A DNA stretch of 25,415 nt from Bacillota bacterium (GTDB taxonomy: Bacteria > Bacillota > Clostridia > Tissierellales > Sedimentibacteraceae), in NCBI GenBank assembly GCA_023453025.1, contig JAEXUD010000064.1, positions 1 to 25,415 of the forward strand, written 5' to 3'. The notes beneath the pieces are model-generated. The model saw only the letters and a list, made by a program, of their open reading frames with translations. It made no database searches and was not told where the DNA came from. Shown piece by piece: positions 15,338 to 22,621 of the stretch; within the stretch, counting starts at the first letter, position 1, and the number at the start of each line of letters is the position of its first letter. Made by a program: the position numbers and the translations under genes.

Positions 15338-15793
15338 TTGCAGCTTACGGATATTAGTACAGTAATAGTTTTGAGTGTAATTTTCAGCTTGTTATTTACG
15401 GAAATTACAGGGATTTTACCTGCCGGCCTGGTGGTACCGGGATATTTAACTTTACTTATGAAAACGCCACAGGCCATATTTATGACCTTAATTATCAGCA
15501 TTTTAACTTATTTGATAGTTTTTTTTGGAATAAGTAAAGTCACAATTTTGTATGGTAAAAGAAAATTTATAGCCATGATAATAGTAGCAATATTGTTACA
15601 GTTTATTATACGTGCAGTAATACCGACTGATTATAGTTATATCGCCGGGTTGGGCGCGGTTGGTATTGTTGTGCCTGGGTTATTAGCAAATACAGTTCAG
15701 CGCCAAGGCTTAGCAGCAACATTTTTAAGCACCGGCTTGCTGATTGCGGTAACTTATGGGTGCACAATACTTTTAAATATCAAAATAGTATAG
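15338..15793 (+). CDS. pgsC: poly-gamma-glutamate synthase membrane subunit PgsC/CapC
   Basis: A 151-aa integral membrane protein, the usual PgsC size. About four or five hydrophobic helices cover it, with the duplicated family signature PAGLVVPGYL (28-37) and GAVGIVVPGLLANTVQRQGL (104-123). With PgsB it forms the minimal PGA synthase and probably the exit path for the growing chain. TTG start, AAAGGAG 8-9 nt upstream. It is co-directional with pgsB (66-nt gap). The gap before the next gene holds two hairpins, which may separate expression of the synthase from the downstream genes. Confidence 0.95.
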   Translation: MQLTDISTVIVLSVIFSLLFTEITGILPAGLVVPGYLTLLMKTPQAIFMTLIISILTYLIVFFGISKVTILYGKRKFIAMIIVAILLQFIIRAVIPTDYSYIAGLGAVGIVVPGLLANTVQRQGLAATFLSTGLLIAVTYGCTILLNIKIV

Positions 15794-15803
15794 AGTTGTG
15801 TTG

Positions 15804-15899
15804 CTTTTTCTTTTGCTTTTTAAAGAAAAAGGTTACAAACTCTCAATATAGATGATTACAGTTGTCTTATATTTCATGAACGCTCTTCTCATGAAATAT
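15804..15899 (+). repeat. two consecutive hairpins inside the PGA operon
   Basis: CTTTTTCTTT (15804-15813) pairs with AAAGAAAAAG (15822-15831). ATATTTCATGA (15869-15879) pairs perfectly with TCATGAAATAT (15889-15899). Neither is followed by a T-run. They lie between pgsC and the 74-aa gene and could stabilise or process the mRNA. Confidence 0.5.
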
Positions 15900-15947
15900 T
15901 TAGAAACTGTTTCAGATATGAATAGGAGAGGAGGTGAAAATTATAAA

Positions 15948-16172
15948 ATGAATACTTCATACGAGCTGATAAAAAAGAGGCATCGCCGAAATCTTAGCGA
16001 AATAAACATTCATCATGATGCACTTGCGGGCTTCAATTCATTAACATTGAAAGAAAAATGCCTGTATCTTGTCAAAGTCAGCAAGAGAAATACCAGCTAT
16101 CAAGCGCTTGTGCTGCTGGCGTTAGCTACATCGATATTTGCTGCGAATTATCTGTTATCAATAATAATTTAA
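15948..16172 (+). CDS. unrecognised 74-aa single-TM protein in the PGA operon
   Basis: A small protein with a basic hydrophilic N-terminal half (residues 1-48; KKRHRRNLSEINIHHD, then LTLKEKCLYLVKVSKRN) and one C-terminal membrane helix (about 50-73, ALVLLALATSIFAANYLLSI). The ATG at 15948 is preferred over an earlier one at 15852 because an AGGAGGTG site lies 11 nt before it, while the earlier extension overlaps the second hairpin. It sits between pgsC and the PghP-like gene (24-nt gap after). I do not recognise it. Canonical PGA operons have pgsA/capA and sometimes the tiny CapE/PgsE membrane protein here, so this may be an extra synthase subunit, with the basic face in the cytoplasm able to hold polyanionic PGA or PgsB. 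That role is inference. Confidence 0.7.
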   Translation: MNTSYELIKKRHRRNLSEINIHHDALAGFNSLTLKEKCLYLVKVSKRNTSYQALVLLALATSIFAANYLLSIII

Positions 16173-16196
16173 ATAACGAAAAGGAGTAAGATTAGT

Positions 16197-17063
16197 ATGA
16201 ATAAAAAACTCGAAAAAGTTTTAGCTTTTGTTTTATTGTTTACATTTAGTATTGGTGTAAGCATATATGCCTTAGTGCCGGGCTTAGGTTACAGTAGTTT
16301 CGCCGAACTGGCAGCAGCTGAAGACCCTTCAGGCTATACCATTAAAACCAATGATGTCGGAAGCGATACAACAATTTTAGGGATACATGGCGGCGGTATA
16401 GAAAAAGGCACCTCAGAATTAGTTGAAGCATTGAGCGGATACGGTAAATATAACACTTATTTATTTGAAGGCCTTAAATCGGCTGATAATGGAAGCCTTT
16501 TTATAAAGGCTGTCAATTTTGATGAACCAACAGCCGTCAGCTTAGTTGATAAGTCAGATTACACCATTTCCGTTATCGGAGCAGCCGGTGATGACGAAGT
16601 TACTTATATAGGAGGTCAGAATAGGATGCTGGCAGAATTGATCAGATTACATCTTACTGCCAAAGGATATAATGTACAAACTTTAAGTATTCCTGATCGC
16701 ATTGCCGGGGTTATGAATAACAATATAGTGAATAAAAATAAATTGTTTAATGATAATTATCAGCTTGGAGGCGTTCAGATCGCCATTTCTAAAGGTTTAA
16801 GAGAAAGGCTCACAGCTGATTCCGATATCTTAAATGATTATTCAGGCACCATCAGTCAAGCGCTGAGCGAAAGCTGGCAAACAATAGTTAAACTTATGGA
16901 CAAGATTGATAATAATAAATCTCAAGGGTTTTTACATATGTTTAACTCTTCAAAGCCTAATTTCGAAAAGAAAGTGGAGAAGGCATTAGAAAAAGGTGCA
17001 AAAACTTCTGATGAATTAATTAAAAATTTTGAAGACGTTGTATTGACAGAAGATTTAATTTAA
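16197..17063 (+). CDS. PghP-family (PGA hydrolase-like) membrane-anchored protein, probably catalytically dead
   Basis: A 288-aa protein: N-terminal signal anchor (residues 8-28, KVLAFVLLFTFSIGVSIYAL) and an extracellular PghP-type domain (55-205), with a helical C-terminal extension (221-288) rich in Lys/Glu. The domain keeps GIHGGGIEKGTSEL (H64, E69) and TYIGGQN, but compared with the paralogue at 17178 it has lost residues usually kept: F102 for His in LHI, I127 for His in SIHG, and A196 for Glu in QLEIS. If these are the zinc ligand and general base, hydrolysis is impossible. Located at the end of the synthesis operon in a position where pgsA/capA would be expected, it may bind and guide PGA rather than cut it. 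Ends at the shared terminator. Confidence 0.85.
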   Translation: MNKKLEKVLAFVLLFTFSIGVSIYALVPGLGYSSFAELAAAEDPSGYTIKTNDVGSDTTILGIHGGGIEKGTSELVEALSGYGKYNTYLFEGLKSADNGSLFIKAVNFDEPTAVSLVDKSDYTISVIGAAGDDEVTYIGGQNRMLAELIRLHLTAKGYNVQTLSIPDRIAGVMNNNIVNKNKLFNDNYQLGGVQIAISKGLRERLTADSDILNDYSGTISQALSESWQTIVKLMDKIDNNKSQGFLHMFNSSKPNFEKKVEKALEKGAKTSDELIKNFEDVVLTEDLI

Positions 17064-17071
17064 AAAATCGT

Positions 17072-17125
17072 ATCTATAAAAAGCTGACAAGCTGCCCAAA
17101 GGCAGCTTGTCAGCTTTTTATAGAT
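17072..17125. terminator. bidirectional terminator between the convergent PGA operons
   Basis: A perfect 25-bp stem (17072-17096 with 17101-17125) and CAAA loop; the T-run is built into the stem (GCTTTTTATAGAT), with A-rich sequence before it, so both strands can terminate. It lies 8 nt after the PghP-like stop and 52 nt before the stop of the convergent hydrolase gene. Confidence 0.92.
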
Positions 17126-17177
17126 GTTACATCAATCTCGCTCCAAGGTATCCTTCTATACAATTTTCTAAATACTT

Positions 17178-17930
17178 CTATTGAATACCGTTGACTGCCT
17201 CACTTATGGCGAGAACATAGCTTTGCAAGCTATCCTTATTACTCGACAAAAATTTTGCCCTTAAGCCTTCAGATATTTCCAGCTGTACTCCACGTTCGTC
17301 TATATTTCTGTTTGCTATGTTATCCGGTGATATACCTGCCAGTTCCTTGGGAGTATCTTTTTTTACGGTAAAGCCATGCTTAGTCAGTGATGTTTTTATT
17401 CTGTTTGCCAATTCAGTGTCCCGACCTCCGATATATGTGAATTCCTCTGTACCTTCACACCCGTGTATTGATAATGTTGCATCAGATTCAGAAACCATTT
17501 CCAGTGCATATAATTCAGCGAATTTATCTGAAGAAATATGCAGTGAAAAATTATCTGTTCTTTTTAAACCCAGAAATGAATAATAATTGTAATTATTATG
17601 GGAAGCTAAGGCATAAGCTAATTCTGTAGTGCCTTTTTCAATTTTACCTCCATGAATTGCCACAACTGTAACATCAGAAACTGTTTCCTTAACTTCAATT
17701 TCAAAATCAATATCTTTTTGAGAGTCCAATAAAGATCTTAAATCAACAAGTTCATTTTTTTGTTCATTTATTTTTTCATTTGCAATATCTAATTGTTTTT
17801 TTAGTCTTTCATTCTCATACTTTAATTTTACGCCTCCGTATTTTATATAAGCTGAATAACCTATCAATAAAAAGAATAAAGTAATTGCCGTAATTCTCAC
17901 CTTAATACGACTGCTCATTGATTTTTTCAT
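17178..17930 (-). CDS. PghP-type poly-gamma-glutamate hydrolase, membrane anchored
   Basis: A 250-aa protein: a short basic start, one membrane helix (about 12-28), a coiled-coil stalk (35-72, Lys/Glu/Leu heptads) and an extracellular PghP-type domain (84-230). It keeps the full motif set: IHGGKIEKGTTEL (H93, E98), LHI (H131), SIHGCEG (H156), YIGGRD, and VQLEISEGLR (E218), as in zinc-dependent PGA depolymerases, so it should be active on gamma-glutamyl polymer at the cell surface. ATG 17930 lies within the last 29 nt of the upstream NlpC/P60 gene, so translation is probably coupled; an AAGGCGAT site is weak. An alternative ATG at 17918 cannot be excluded. It forms the downstream gene of the two-gene hydrolase operon, facing the synthesis operon. 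Confidence 0.85.
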   Translation of the reverse strand: MKKSMSSRIKVRITAITLFFLLIGYSAYIKYGGVKLKYENERLKKQLDIANEKINEQKNELVDLRSLLDSQKDIDFEIEVKETVSDVTVVAIHGGKIEKGTTELAYALASHNNYNYYSFLGLKRTDNFSLHISSDKFAELYALEMVSESDATLSIHGCEGTEEFTYIGGRDTELANRIKTSLTKHGFTVKKDTPKELAGISPDNIANRNIDERGVQLEISEGLRAKFLSSNKDSLQSYVLAISEAVNGIQ

Positions 17931-19146
17931 ATCGCCTTGCTCCAACATAGTGTTGAGTCCAATAGCTGTCTGAGATATTAAGATCACGAATTGCTACACC
18001 TTCGTATTTTGTCACGATGATAAACTGCCCATTTCCGATATATAATCCCGGCAGCAGTACCTCAGAGCCCTGGAAGAACAGAACATCTCCGATATTTAAA
18101 TCATTCCTTTTTATTTCAGTTCCTAAAGCCCATTGCTGGGATGAATATCTTGGCAGATCAATATCCATGACTGTTTTCATAATATATTGTATAAAACCGG
18201 AGTAATCAAAGCCTTCGATGGTAGTTCCCCCTGCTAAGTAAGGTATACCCAAAGTTTTATATGCTTCTTCAACCACTCTGTCATCCATCCGCAGACTAAG
18301 TGAGTCAAAGCGCTTTACTGTTTTAAACCGATCCTGCAGACTTTGTCCTAAATAGCTGATAGTAGTCATACCTTCTTCGCCGGATGCATGAATTATATAA
18401 TTGTTTCCCAGATAAATTGCGGCGTGTGATATCCCTTCAGACTGTTCTTTTTTTGAAAAATATACTACGTCTCCGGGGCGCTTGTTTTCATAAGAGATAG
18501 TTTCGCCTGCTTCACATTGTTTATAAGTTATGCGAGGCAAATAAATGTTTTCAGCATCTCTGAAAACTGTCTGAACTAAATAAGAACAGTCAAATCCATC
18601 AACTGTTTCGCCGCCTAGCAAATAAGGAGTTCCTATATATTTCATTGATTCCCGGACAGCTGCATTTTTATGCTCCTTATAATTTTCAGGCCGGGAACAA
18701 TATATGTCAGTCTCCGTCAGCCGTTTTGCACCTGCATATATATCTGCCCAATACTCACTCTCAATATCCCTTTCGGCAACTCCGTCTGTAGTCTGAACTA
18801 TAAACATGCCATTTCCTTTATAGATACCGGGTATAAGACTGCTTCCCCGGAAAAACACCAGGTCTCCTGCCTGAAGCTCTTCTTTGGAAACGGATTCGCC
18901 TATTTCATAAATTCTATCCGAAAAGAAGGAAAGTTCTATGCCAAGAGCGTCTTTAACAACGTAGCGTACAAAACTGGTCGTATTAAAGCCTTCGTCCGGC
19001 GTTTTCCCATCATAATTATAAGGTGTTCCAAGCAGGTCAAGAGCTTTTATTACAATTGGATTACTATATCCATAAGCTGAGACCATAGTAGTCAACTGAG
19101 ACAATATGACTAACCATATGATATTTAGTTTTTTAAATTGCTTCAT
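17902..19146 (-). CDS. secreted triple NlpC/P60-domain protein (PgdS-like PGA or peptidoglycan hydrolase)
   Basis: A 414-aa exported protein with a signal peptide (residues 1-24, cut after VSA) and three NlpC/P60-type domains (about 28-148, 158-282, 288-410). Only the central one has the catalytic set: C187 in GFDCSYL and H241 in ISHAAIYLG. In the first, the Cys position is T56 (GFNTTSF), and in the third it is Y315 (GFDYSGF); both also replace the catalytic His region with IPGIYKGNG or LPGLYIGNG. NlpC/P60 enzymes cleave gamma-glutamyl bonds in peptidoglycan; Bacillus PgdS, with several such domains, cuts PGA. Given the neighbours, PGA release is the best guess, with flanking domains as binding modules. 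AGGAGG 8 nt before ATG. First gene of the minus-strand operon. Confidence 0.9.
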   Translation of the reverse strand: MKQFKKLNIIWLVILSQLTTMVSAYGYSNPIVIKALDLLGTPYNYDGKTPDEGFNTTSFVRYVVKDALGIELSFFSDRIYEIGESVSKEELQAGDLVFFRGSSLIPGIYKGNGMFIVQTTDGVAERDIESEYWADIYAGAKRLTETDIYCSRPENYKEHKNAAVRESMKYIGTPYLLGGETVDGFDCSYLVQTVFRDAENIYLPRITYKQCEAGETISYENKRPGDVVYFSKKEQSEGISHAAIYLGNNYIIHASGEEGMTTISYLGQSLQDRFKTVKRFDSLSLRMDDRVVEEAYKTLGIPYLAGGTTIEGFDYSGFIQYIMKTVMDIDLPRYSSQQWALGTEIKRNDLNIGDVLFFQGSEVLLPGLYIGNGQFIIVTKYEGVAIRDLNISDSYWTQHYVGARRYEKINEQSY

Positions 19147-19212
19147 ATTAAATCCTCCTAATATTTTACAGTCACTTTTTAGTACCCCATATACAATTGT
19201 TTTCTCTTACCT

Positions 19213-19218
19213 ATTATA
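19213..19218 (-). promoter_or_regulatory. candidate -10 box of the hydrolase operon
   Basis: On the minus strand, TATAAT (19218 to 19213) lies about 67 nt before the NlpC/P60 start, preceded by TGTAC. No good -35 box is seen at 17-18 nt, so the promoter may depend on an activator such as the neighbouring OmpR-type regulator. Confidence 0.4.
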
Positions 19219-19285
19219 GTACAAAAAAAGACATAAAACCGAATCTGTAACATTTATTAATATTTTCGAAACAATTTTTTATATT

Positions 19286-19315
19286 TTGGTAAAAGGCAGT
19301 TAATATTTCTACAAT
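19286..19315 (+). promoter_or_regulatory. candidate promoter of the 21-codon peptide gene
   Basis: TTGGTA (19286-19291), 18-nt spacer, TACAAT (19310-19315), about 50 nt before the peptide ATG. Divergent from the hydrolase operon promoter 70 bp away. Confidence 0.5.
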
Positions 19316-19366
19316 AGAATTGTTTTGTAAGAAAGAATTAAATGAAGCGTCAAGGAGGACAAGTTC

Positions 19367-19432
19367 ATGTTAAAAGAGATATTGTTAGGATTATTCCAAC
19401 GCGAGTTTGGAGGCTGCATTAGCCCGGCATAG
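19367..19432 (+). CDS. 21-residue peptide gene, unrecognised
   Basis: A 21-codon ORF (MLKEILLGLFQREFGG, then CISPA) with an excellent ribosome site (AAGGAGGAC, 8 nt before ATG), its own promoter and a terminator that begins inside its last three codons. The first eleven residues can form a short amphipathic hydrophobic helix, and one Cys lies near the C-terminus. The arrangement of promoter, strong ribosome site, tiny ORF and terminator in about 150 nt argues for real expression, as a peptide, a leader-type attenuator or an sRNA with a decoy ORF. It lies between the PGA hydrolase operon and a two-component system. An AgrD-like pheromone is unlikely because no AgrB-type protease is nearby. Confidence 0.55.
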   Translation: MLKEILLGLFQREFGGCISPA

Positions 19433-19462
19433 AGAAATAACTTCTTGTTGCCGGGCTTTTTT
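19421..19462 (+). terminator. terminator overlapping the peptide gene end
   Basis: AGCCCGGCA (19421-19429) with TGCCGGGCT (19449-19457), 9-bp G+C-rich stem, 19-nt loop, six T. The upstream arm is the last three codons of the 21-residue ORF and the stop codon is in the loop, so a ribosome reaching the stop would cover the stem. Confidence 0.88.
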
Positions 19463-19497
19463 ACGTATTTTGGAAAGGAACAAAAAGGCGATAAATG

Positions 19498-19526
19498 TTG
19501 ACAATATAATTTTGGTCATATATAAT
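19498..19526 (+). promoter_or_regulatory. strong sigma-A promoter of the two-component operon
   Basis: Consensus TTGACA (19498-19503), 17-nt spacer, consensus TATAAT (19521-19526). The start site would be near 19533, leaving about 108 nt of leader. A perfect consensus suggests steady expression of the regulator/kinase pair. Confidence 0.85.
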
Positions 19527-19640
19527 TTTTATAAATAAAAATTCAATCTATTTGTGAGAATACTGGAAATTTTAAATAATAAAATGCATTAATATACATT
19601 GATGTACATAATTAATGGAAGTGCGGATAAGGGGGAAAAC

Positions 19641-20339
19641 ATGTCTTATTTGGGTAAAGTTTTAGTTGTGGATGATGATCCGAATGTATTGGAATTAGTT
19701 AAGCTGTACGGAGAAAGAGAAGGCTTTAATGTTATAGGTATAAATGATGGCAATTTAGTATTATCAGTTTTTGACAGAGAGAATCCTGATGTTGTAATTC
19801 TTGATATTATGCTTCCGGGTATAGATGGACTTACCCTTTGCCGAAAATTAAGGTCTATCAGAATGATTCCTATAATTATGCTTACAGCTAAAGGCGAAGA
19901 AGCAGACCGTGTTTTAGGTCTGGAAATGGGTGCGGATGATTATGTTTTCAAGCCCTTCAGCCCAAGGGAACTCGTTGCAAGAATTAAAGCGGTTCAGCGG
20001 CGTACACAACCTGTCGATGCTGTTAAATACGGTAAGTTAAAATACTGCGATTTAGAAATACAGGCTGATATCAGAAGAGTAAATATAGGTGATTCGGCAA
20101 TAGAATTGACTCCCAAAGAGTTTGATTTACTCTATCATCTGGCCCAGAATCCTCGACGTGTTTATACAAGAGATGACCTTTTGACAGCAGTTTGGGGCTA
20201 TGACTATTTTGGAGATCAGCGCACGGTAGATGTTCATATTCGAAGATTAAGGGAAAAATTAAAAGGGCTGTCACATGAATATATAACGACAGTTTGGGGT
20301 GTCGGATACCAGTTTACACCTCCGCCAAAGGAGGAATGA
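19641..20339 (+). CDS. OmpR/PhoB-family response regulator
   Basis: A 232-aa response regulator. The receiver domain (1-120) has the acidic pocket VVDDDP (D11-D13), the phosphorylated D55 in VVILDIMLPGIDG, a Thr at LTAKGEEADR and the conserved Lys in ADDYVFKPFSPREL. The winged-helix DNA-binding domain (about 130-228) includes ELTPKEFDLLYHLAQNP, YTRDDLLTAVWGYDYFGDQR and VDVHIRRLREKL. ATG 19641 follows GGGGGA by 5 nt; an earlier ATG at 19599 lies before that site. It is 6 nt ahead of its kinase gene. Located beside the PGA hydrolase operon, it may control capsule or cell-wall genes, but no target operator is visible. Confidence 0.95.
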   Translation: MSYLGKVLVVDDDPNVLELVKLYGEREGFNVIGINDGNLVLSVFDRENPDVVILDIMLPGIDGLTLCRKLRSIRMIPIIMLTAKGEEADRVLGLEMGADDYVFKPFSPRELVARIKAVQRRTQPVDAVKYGKLKYCDLEIQADIRRVNIGDSAIELTPKEFDLLYHLAQNPRRVYTRDDLLTAVWGYDYFGDQRTVDVHIRRLREKLKGLSHEYITTVWGVGYQFTPPPKEE

Positions 20340-20345
20340 TTCAAT

Positions 20346-21932
20346 TTGAATAAATTTACGCAGGGAACATCTGTCCATAAAATTAAAGCTTTTTTATATA
20401 AAACTAAAGTTTTTTTGCATGAAACAAAAGTTTTGTTGAATAAAATTAAGCACAAATTATTAGAACAATTCAACAAGAATATATATACCAGATTACTTTT
20501 TACCAATGTAATAGTTTTTAGCATAGCTCTTATTTTATTAATCAGTTTTTCCGGTTTCATGGTAAAGCAGTCAGTATATGGCCTGATTGAGCAAGATTTA
20601 TTGCGTAAATCTAAGAGAGTTAATTATGCTTTATCCAGGCAAACTACCGGATTGGAAACTGAGGAAGGAAGCCAATCTGAAACCGAACAGGAATTATTAA
20701 AATTTTTAGCAGACAGCTTTGATGCACGGATTACCATATTTAATCAGGAGGGTACAATATTAGGTATATCAGCAGAGCAGGAAATAGTACCCGGGAGTAA
20801 AGTAGATACTGAATTTATAGAAACACTTACAAGCAGTAAAGCCACAGCTGCGCATAAAATTGACAGTGAAACCGGTCAGCTTACTTTTACGGCAGTTATA
20901 CCAATGGGTGATGCTGAACAAACAATTGAAAATGGTATATTATTAGAGGCACATTCTACTAACACAGATCTTATTTTAAATAAAATGGGCTTATTTTTGT
21001 CTGTCGGCGGAATAATCATTTTAATGGTTGTTATAGTTGTTTCTGTTTATTTAGCAATGTGCATTTCGAGACCTATTACACGATTAGCTACCAGTATAGC
21101 AGAGTACAATGGGGGCAATTATACATTAAACAATGAAAAGTATTCATTAGATGAGATAAATGTTATTTCAGAGCAAATTAAAAAATTGACTATAACTTTA
21201 GAAAACATCCAGTTAAAAAGCAGTAAAATAGAAGGAGAAAGAACAAGGCTATTTGCAGAAATATCTCATGAATTACGTACTCCGCTTACAGCTGTTCAAG
21301 GATTTGCCGAAGCCATTCGTGACGGTATGGCCGAAGATAAAGCATTGCAGAATAAGTATTTAGATATGATCTGCACGCAGACATATCATATTACAAGACT
21401 GGTAGATGATATATTGTCATTAAGCCGGTTAGAAAGCGGTGACATCGCTGTAGAACAACTTCCGTTGGATTTAGCAGCCTTGGCTCAGGGTGTAGTCATG
21501 TCTATGGAAGGGATAGCTAAAACTAATAACAGCACTATTCAGTTTATGAATAAATCAGATAAATCAGTAGTGCTGGGAGATGTTGACCGTATGGAGCAAA
21601 TTATCAGAAATTTACTGAAAAATGCAATTAATGCTACTGATAACGGAAGTATAAATGTTATAACAGAAACTTATAAAGATGAAGTTCAGCTCACCATTAA
21701 AGATAATGGTATTGGTATTTCCCCTGATGAACTTCCACATATATGGGATAGATTTTATAGTGTCAAGAACCAGCGCAGCACAGATTCAGAAATAAAAGGA
21801 ACCGGGTTAGGTCTGGTAATTGTTAAAAAACTTGTTCAGCTTCAGGATGGAAAGATTGACGTTGAAAGCCGACCGGGAAAAGGTACGGAATTTCGCTTAA
21901 GCTTTCCGTCATTAAGTTATCCTACATCTTGA
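20346..21932 (+). CDS. membrane sensor histidine kinase with heptad-repeat N-terminus
   Basis: A 528-aa sensor kinase. Residues 1-46 are an unusual basic cytoplasmic stretch with four tandem heptads (12-39). Membrane helix 1 is about 51-72, an extracytoplasmic sensor part 75-212, and helix 2 about 214-238. HAMP (240-290) is followed by the HisKA domain with phospho-acceptor H308 in FAEISHELRTPLTAVQGF, and HATPase with N426 (RNLLKNAINAT), DNGIGISPDELPHIWDRF and GTGLGLVIVKKL. All catalytic motifs are intact. TTG 20346 starts 6 nt after the regulator stop; GGAGG lies about 11 nt upstream, inside the end of the regulator gene, so the pair is translated together. The sensed signal is unknown; an envelope or capsule cue is suggested only by position. 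Confidence 0.93.
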   Translation: MNKFTQGTSVHKIKAFLYKTKVFLHETKVLLNKIKHKLLEQFNKNIYTRLLFTNVIVFSIALILLISFSGFMVKQSVYGLIEQDLLRKSKRVNYALSRQTTGLETEEGSQSETEQELLKFLADSFDARITIFNQEGTILGISAEQEIVPGSKVDTEFIETLTSSKATAAHKIDSETGQLTFTAVIPMGDAEQTIENGILLEAHSTNTDLILNKMGLFLSVGGIIILMVVIVVSVYLAMCISRPITRLATSIAEYNGGNYTLNNEKYSLDEINVISEQIKKLTITLENIQLKSSKIEGERTRLFAEISHELRTPLTAVQGFAEAIRDGMAEDKALQNKYLDMICTQTYHITRLVDDILSLSRLESGDIAVEQLPLDLAALAQGVVMSMEGIAKTNNSTIQFMNKSDKSVVLGDVDRMEQIIRNLLKNAINATDNGSINVITETYKDEVQLTIKDNGIGISPDELPHIWDRFYSVKNQRSTDSEIKGTGLGLVIVKKLVQLQDGKIDVESRPGKGTEFRLSFPSLSYPTS

Positions 21933-22197
21933 ACCCTTCCGTATAAAACAAGGAATTAACCCATGACTTATAAATAAAATAAGGGTATTATTATTTTGTA
22001 GATTTAGAACAGGAGAAATTTTATGTCTGAGAGTGTATCTAACCAATAGATTAACTTAATATGGATTAAGCATTAAGGATAGGTAAGTATCCTTTGGTTT
22101 TCATGCTTAATTACATTATCTATGGAAGATACACATGGGAAACAGTTATACCGCTCATATTGGACGTTTACACAATTGCTTTGAGGGAATATTTTTT

Positions 22198-22455
22198 TCA
22201 AATCGGCAGTCGTAAGGTGTCCAGGAGCTTGGCAGCAGCGGAGGATAAAAAACGGTCTTTCTTCCATACAGCGGTGACGTCAAATGGTTTATTCCCCTGC
22301 AGGTGCCTGGCAACAATATTATTATTCGTAGGCAGAATATTCTTGCAAACGATTGCAGAAGCCTTGCCGCTGATAATCATCTTACTGACCAAGTCTAACT
22401 GGTTTGTGTAGGTGACAATATTGTTCAATTCCAATCCGGGTGTAAAATATTTCAT
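22198..22455 (-). pseudogene. LysR effector-domain fragment
   Basis: The 85-codon frame reads FTPGLELNNIVTYTNQLDLV, SKMIISGKASAIVCKNIL, NKPFDVTAVWKKDRFLSSAA and KLLDTLRLPI, the C-terminal lobe of a LysR effector-binding domain. The DNA-binding half and most of the effector domain are absent, and an in-frame stop lies 27 nt before the first ATG. The rest of 21933-22197 shows only an A+T-rich tail after the kinase gene and a TTAAGCAT/ATGCTTAA inverted repeat (from 22066). A decayed gene, unrelated to the two-component operon; 22456-22621 holds nothing I recognise. Confidence 0.6.
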
Positions 22456-22621
22456 AATATACTTGCCTCTAACTACATTAAAAATAGTTTATCATTTCAT
22501 AATCTGCGGCAGTTTTTTCTTTTTTTATTAAAGTTCATTATAGTTCACAAAAATGTGATGCGTTTGTACTCTCCGCAATAATAAGCAAGATACAGCGTAT
22601 TAGTTTTAAGACTTATGATAA

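Noticed and set aside
19367..19432. The 21-residue peptide as an AgrD-type pheromone precursor
   Set aside because: It has a Cys near the C-terminus and a hydrophobic helix, but no AgrB-like protease or AgrC-like kinase is near; the adjacent kinase is an OmpR-partner type.
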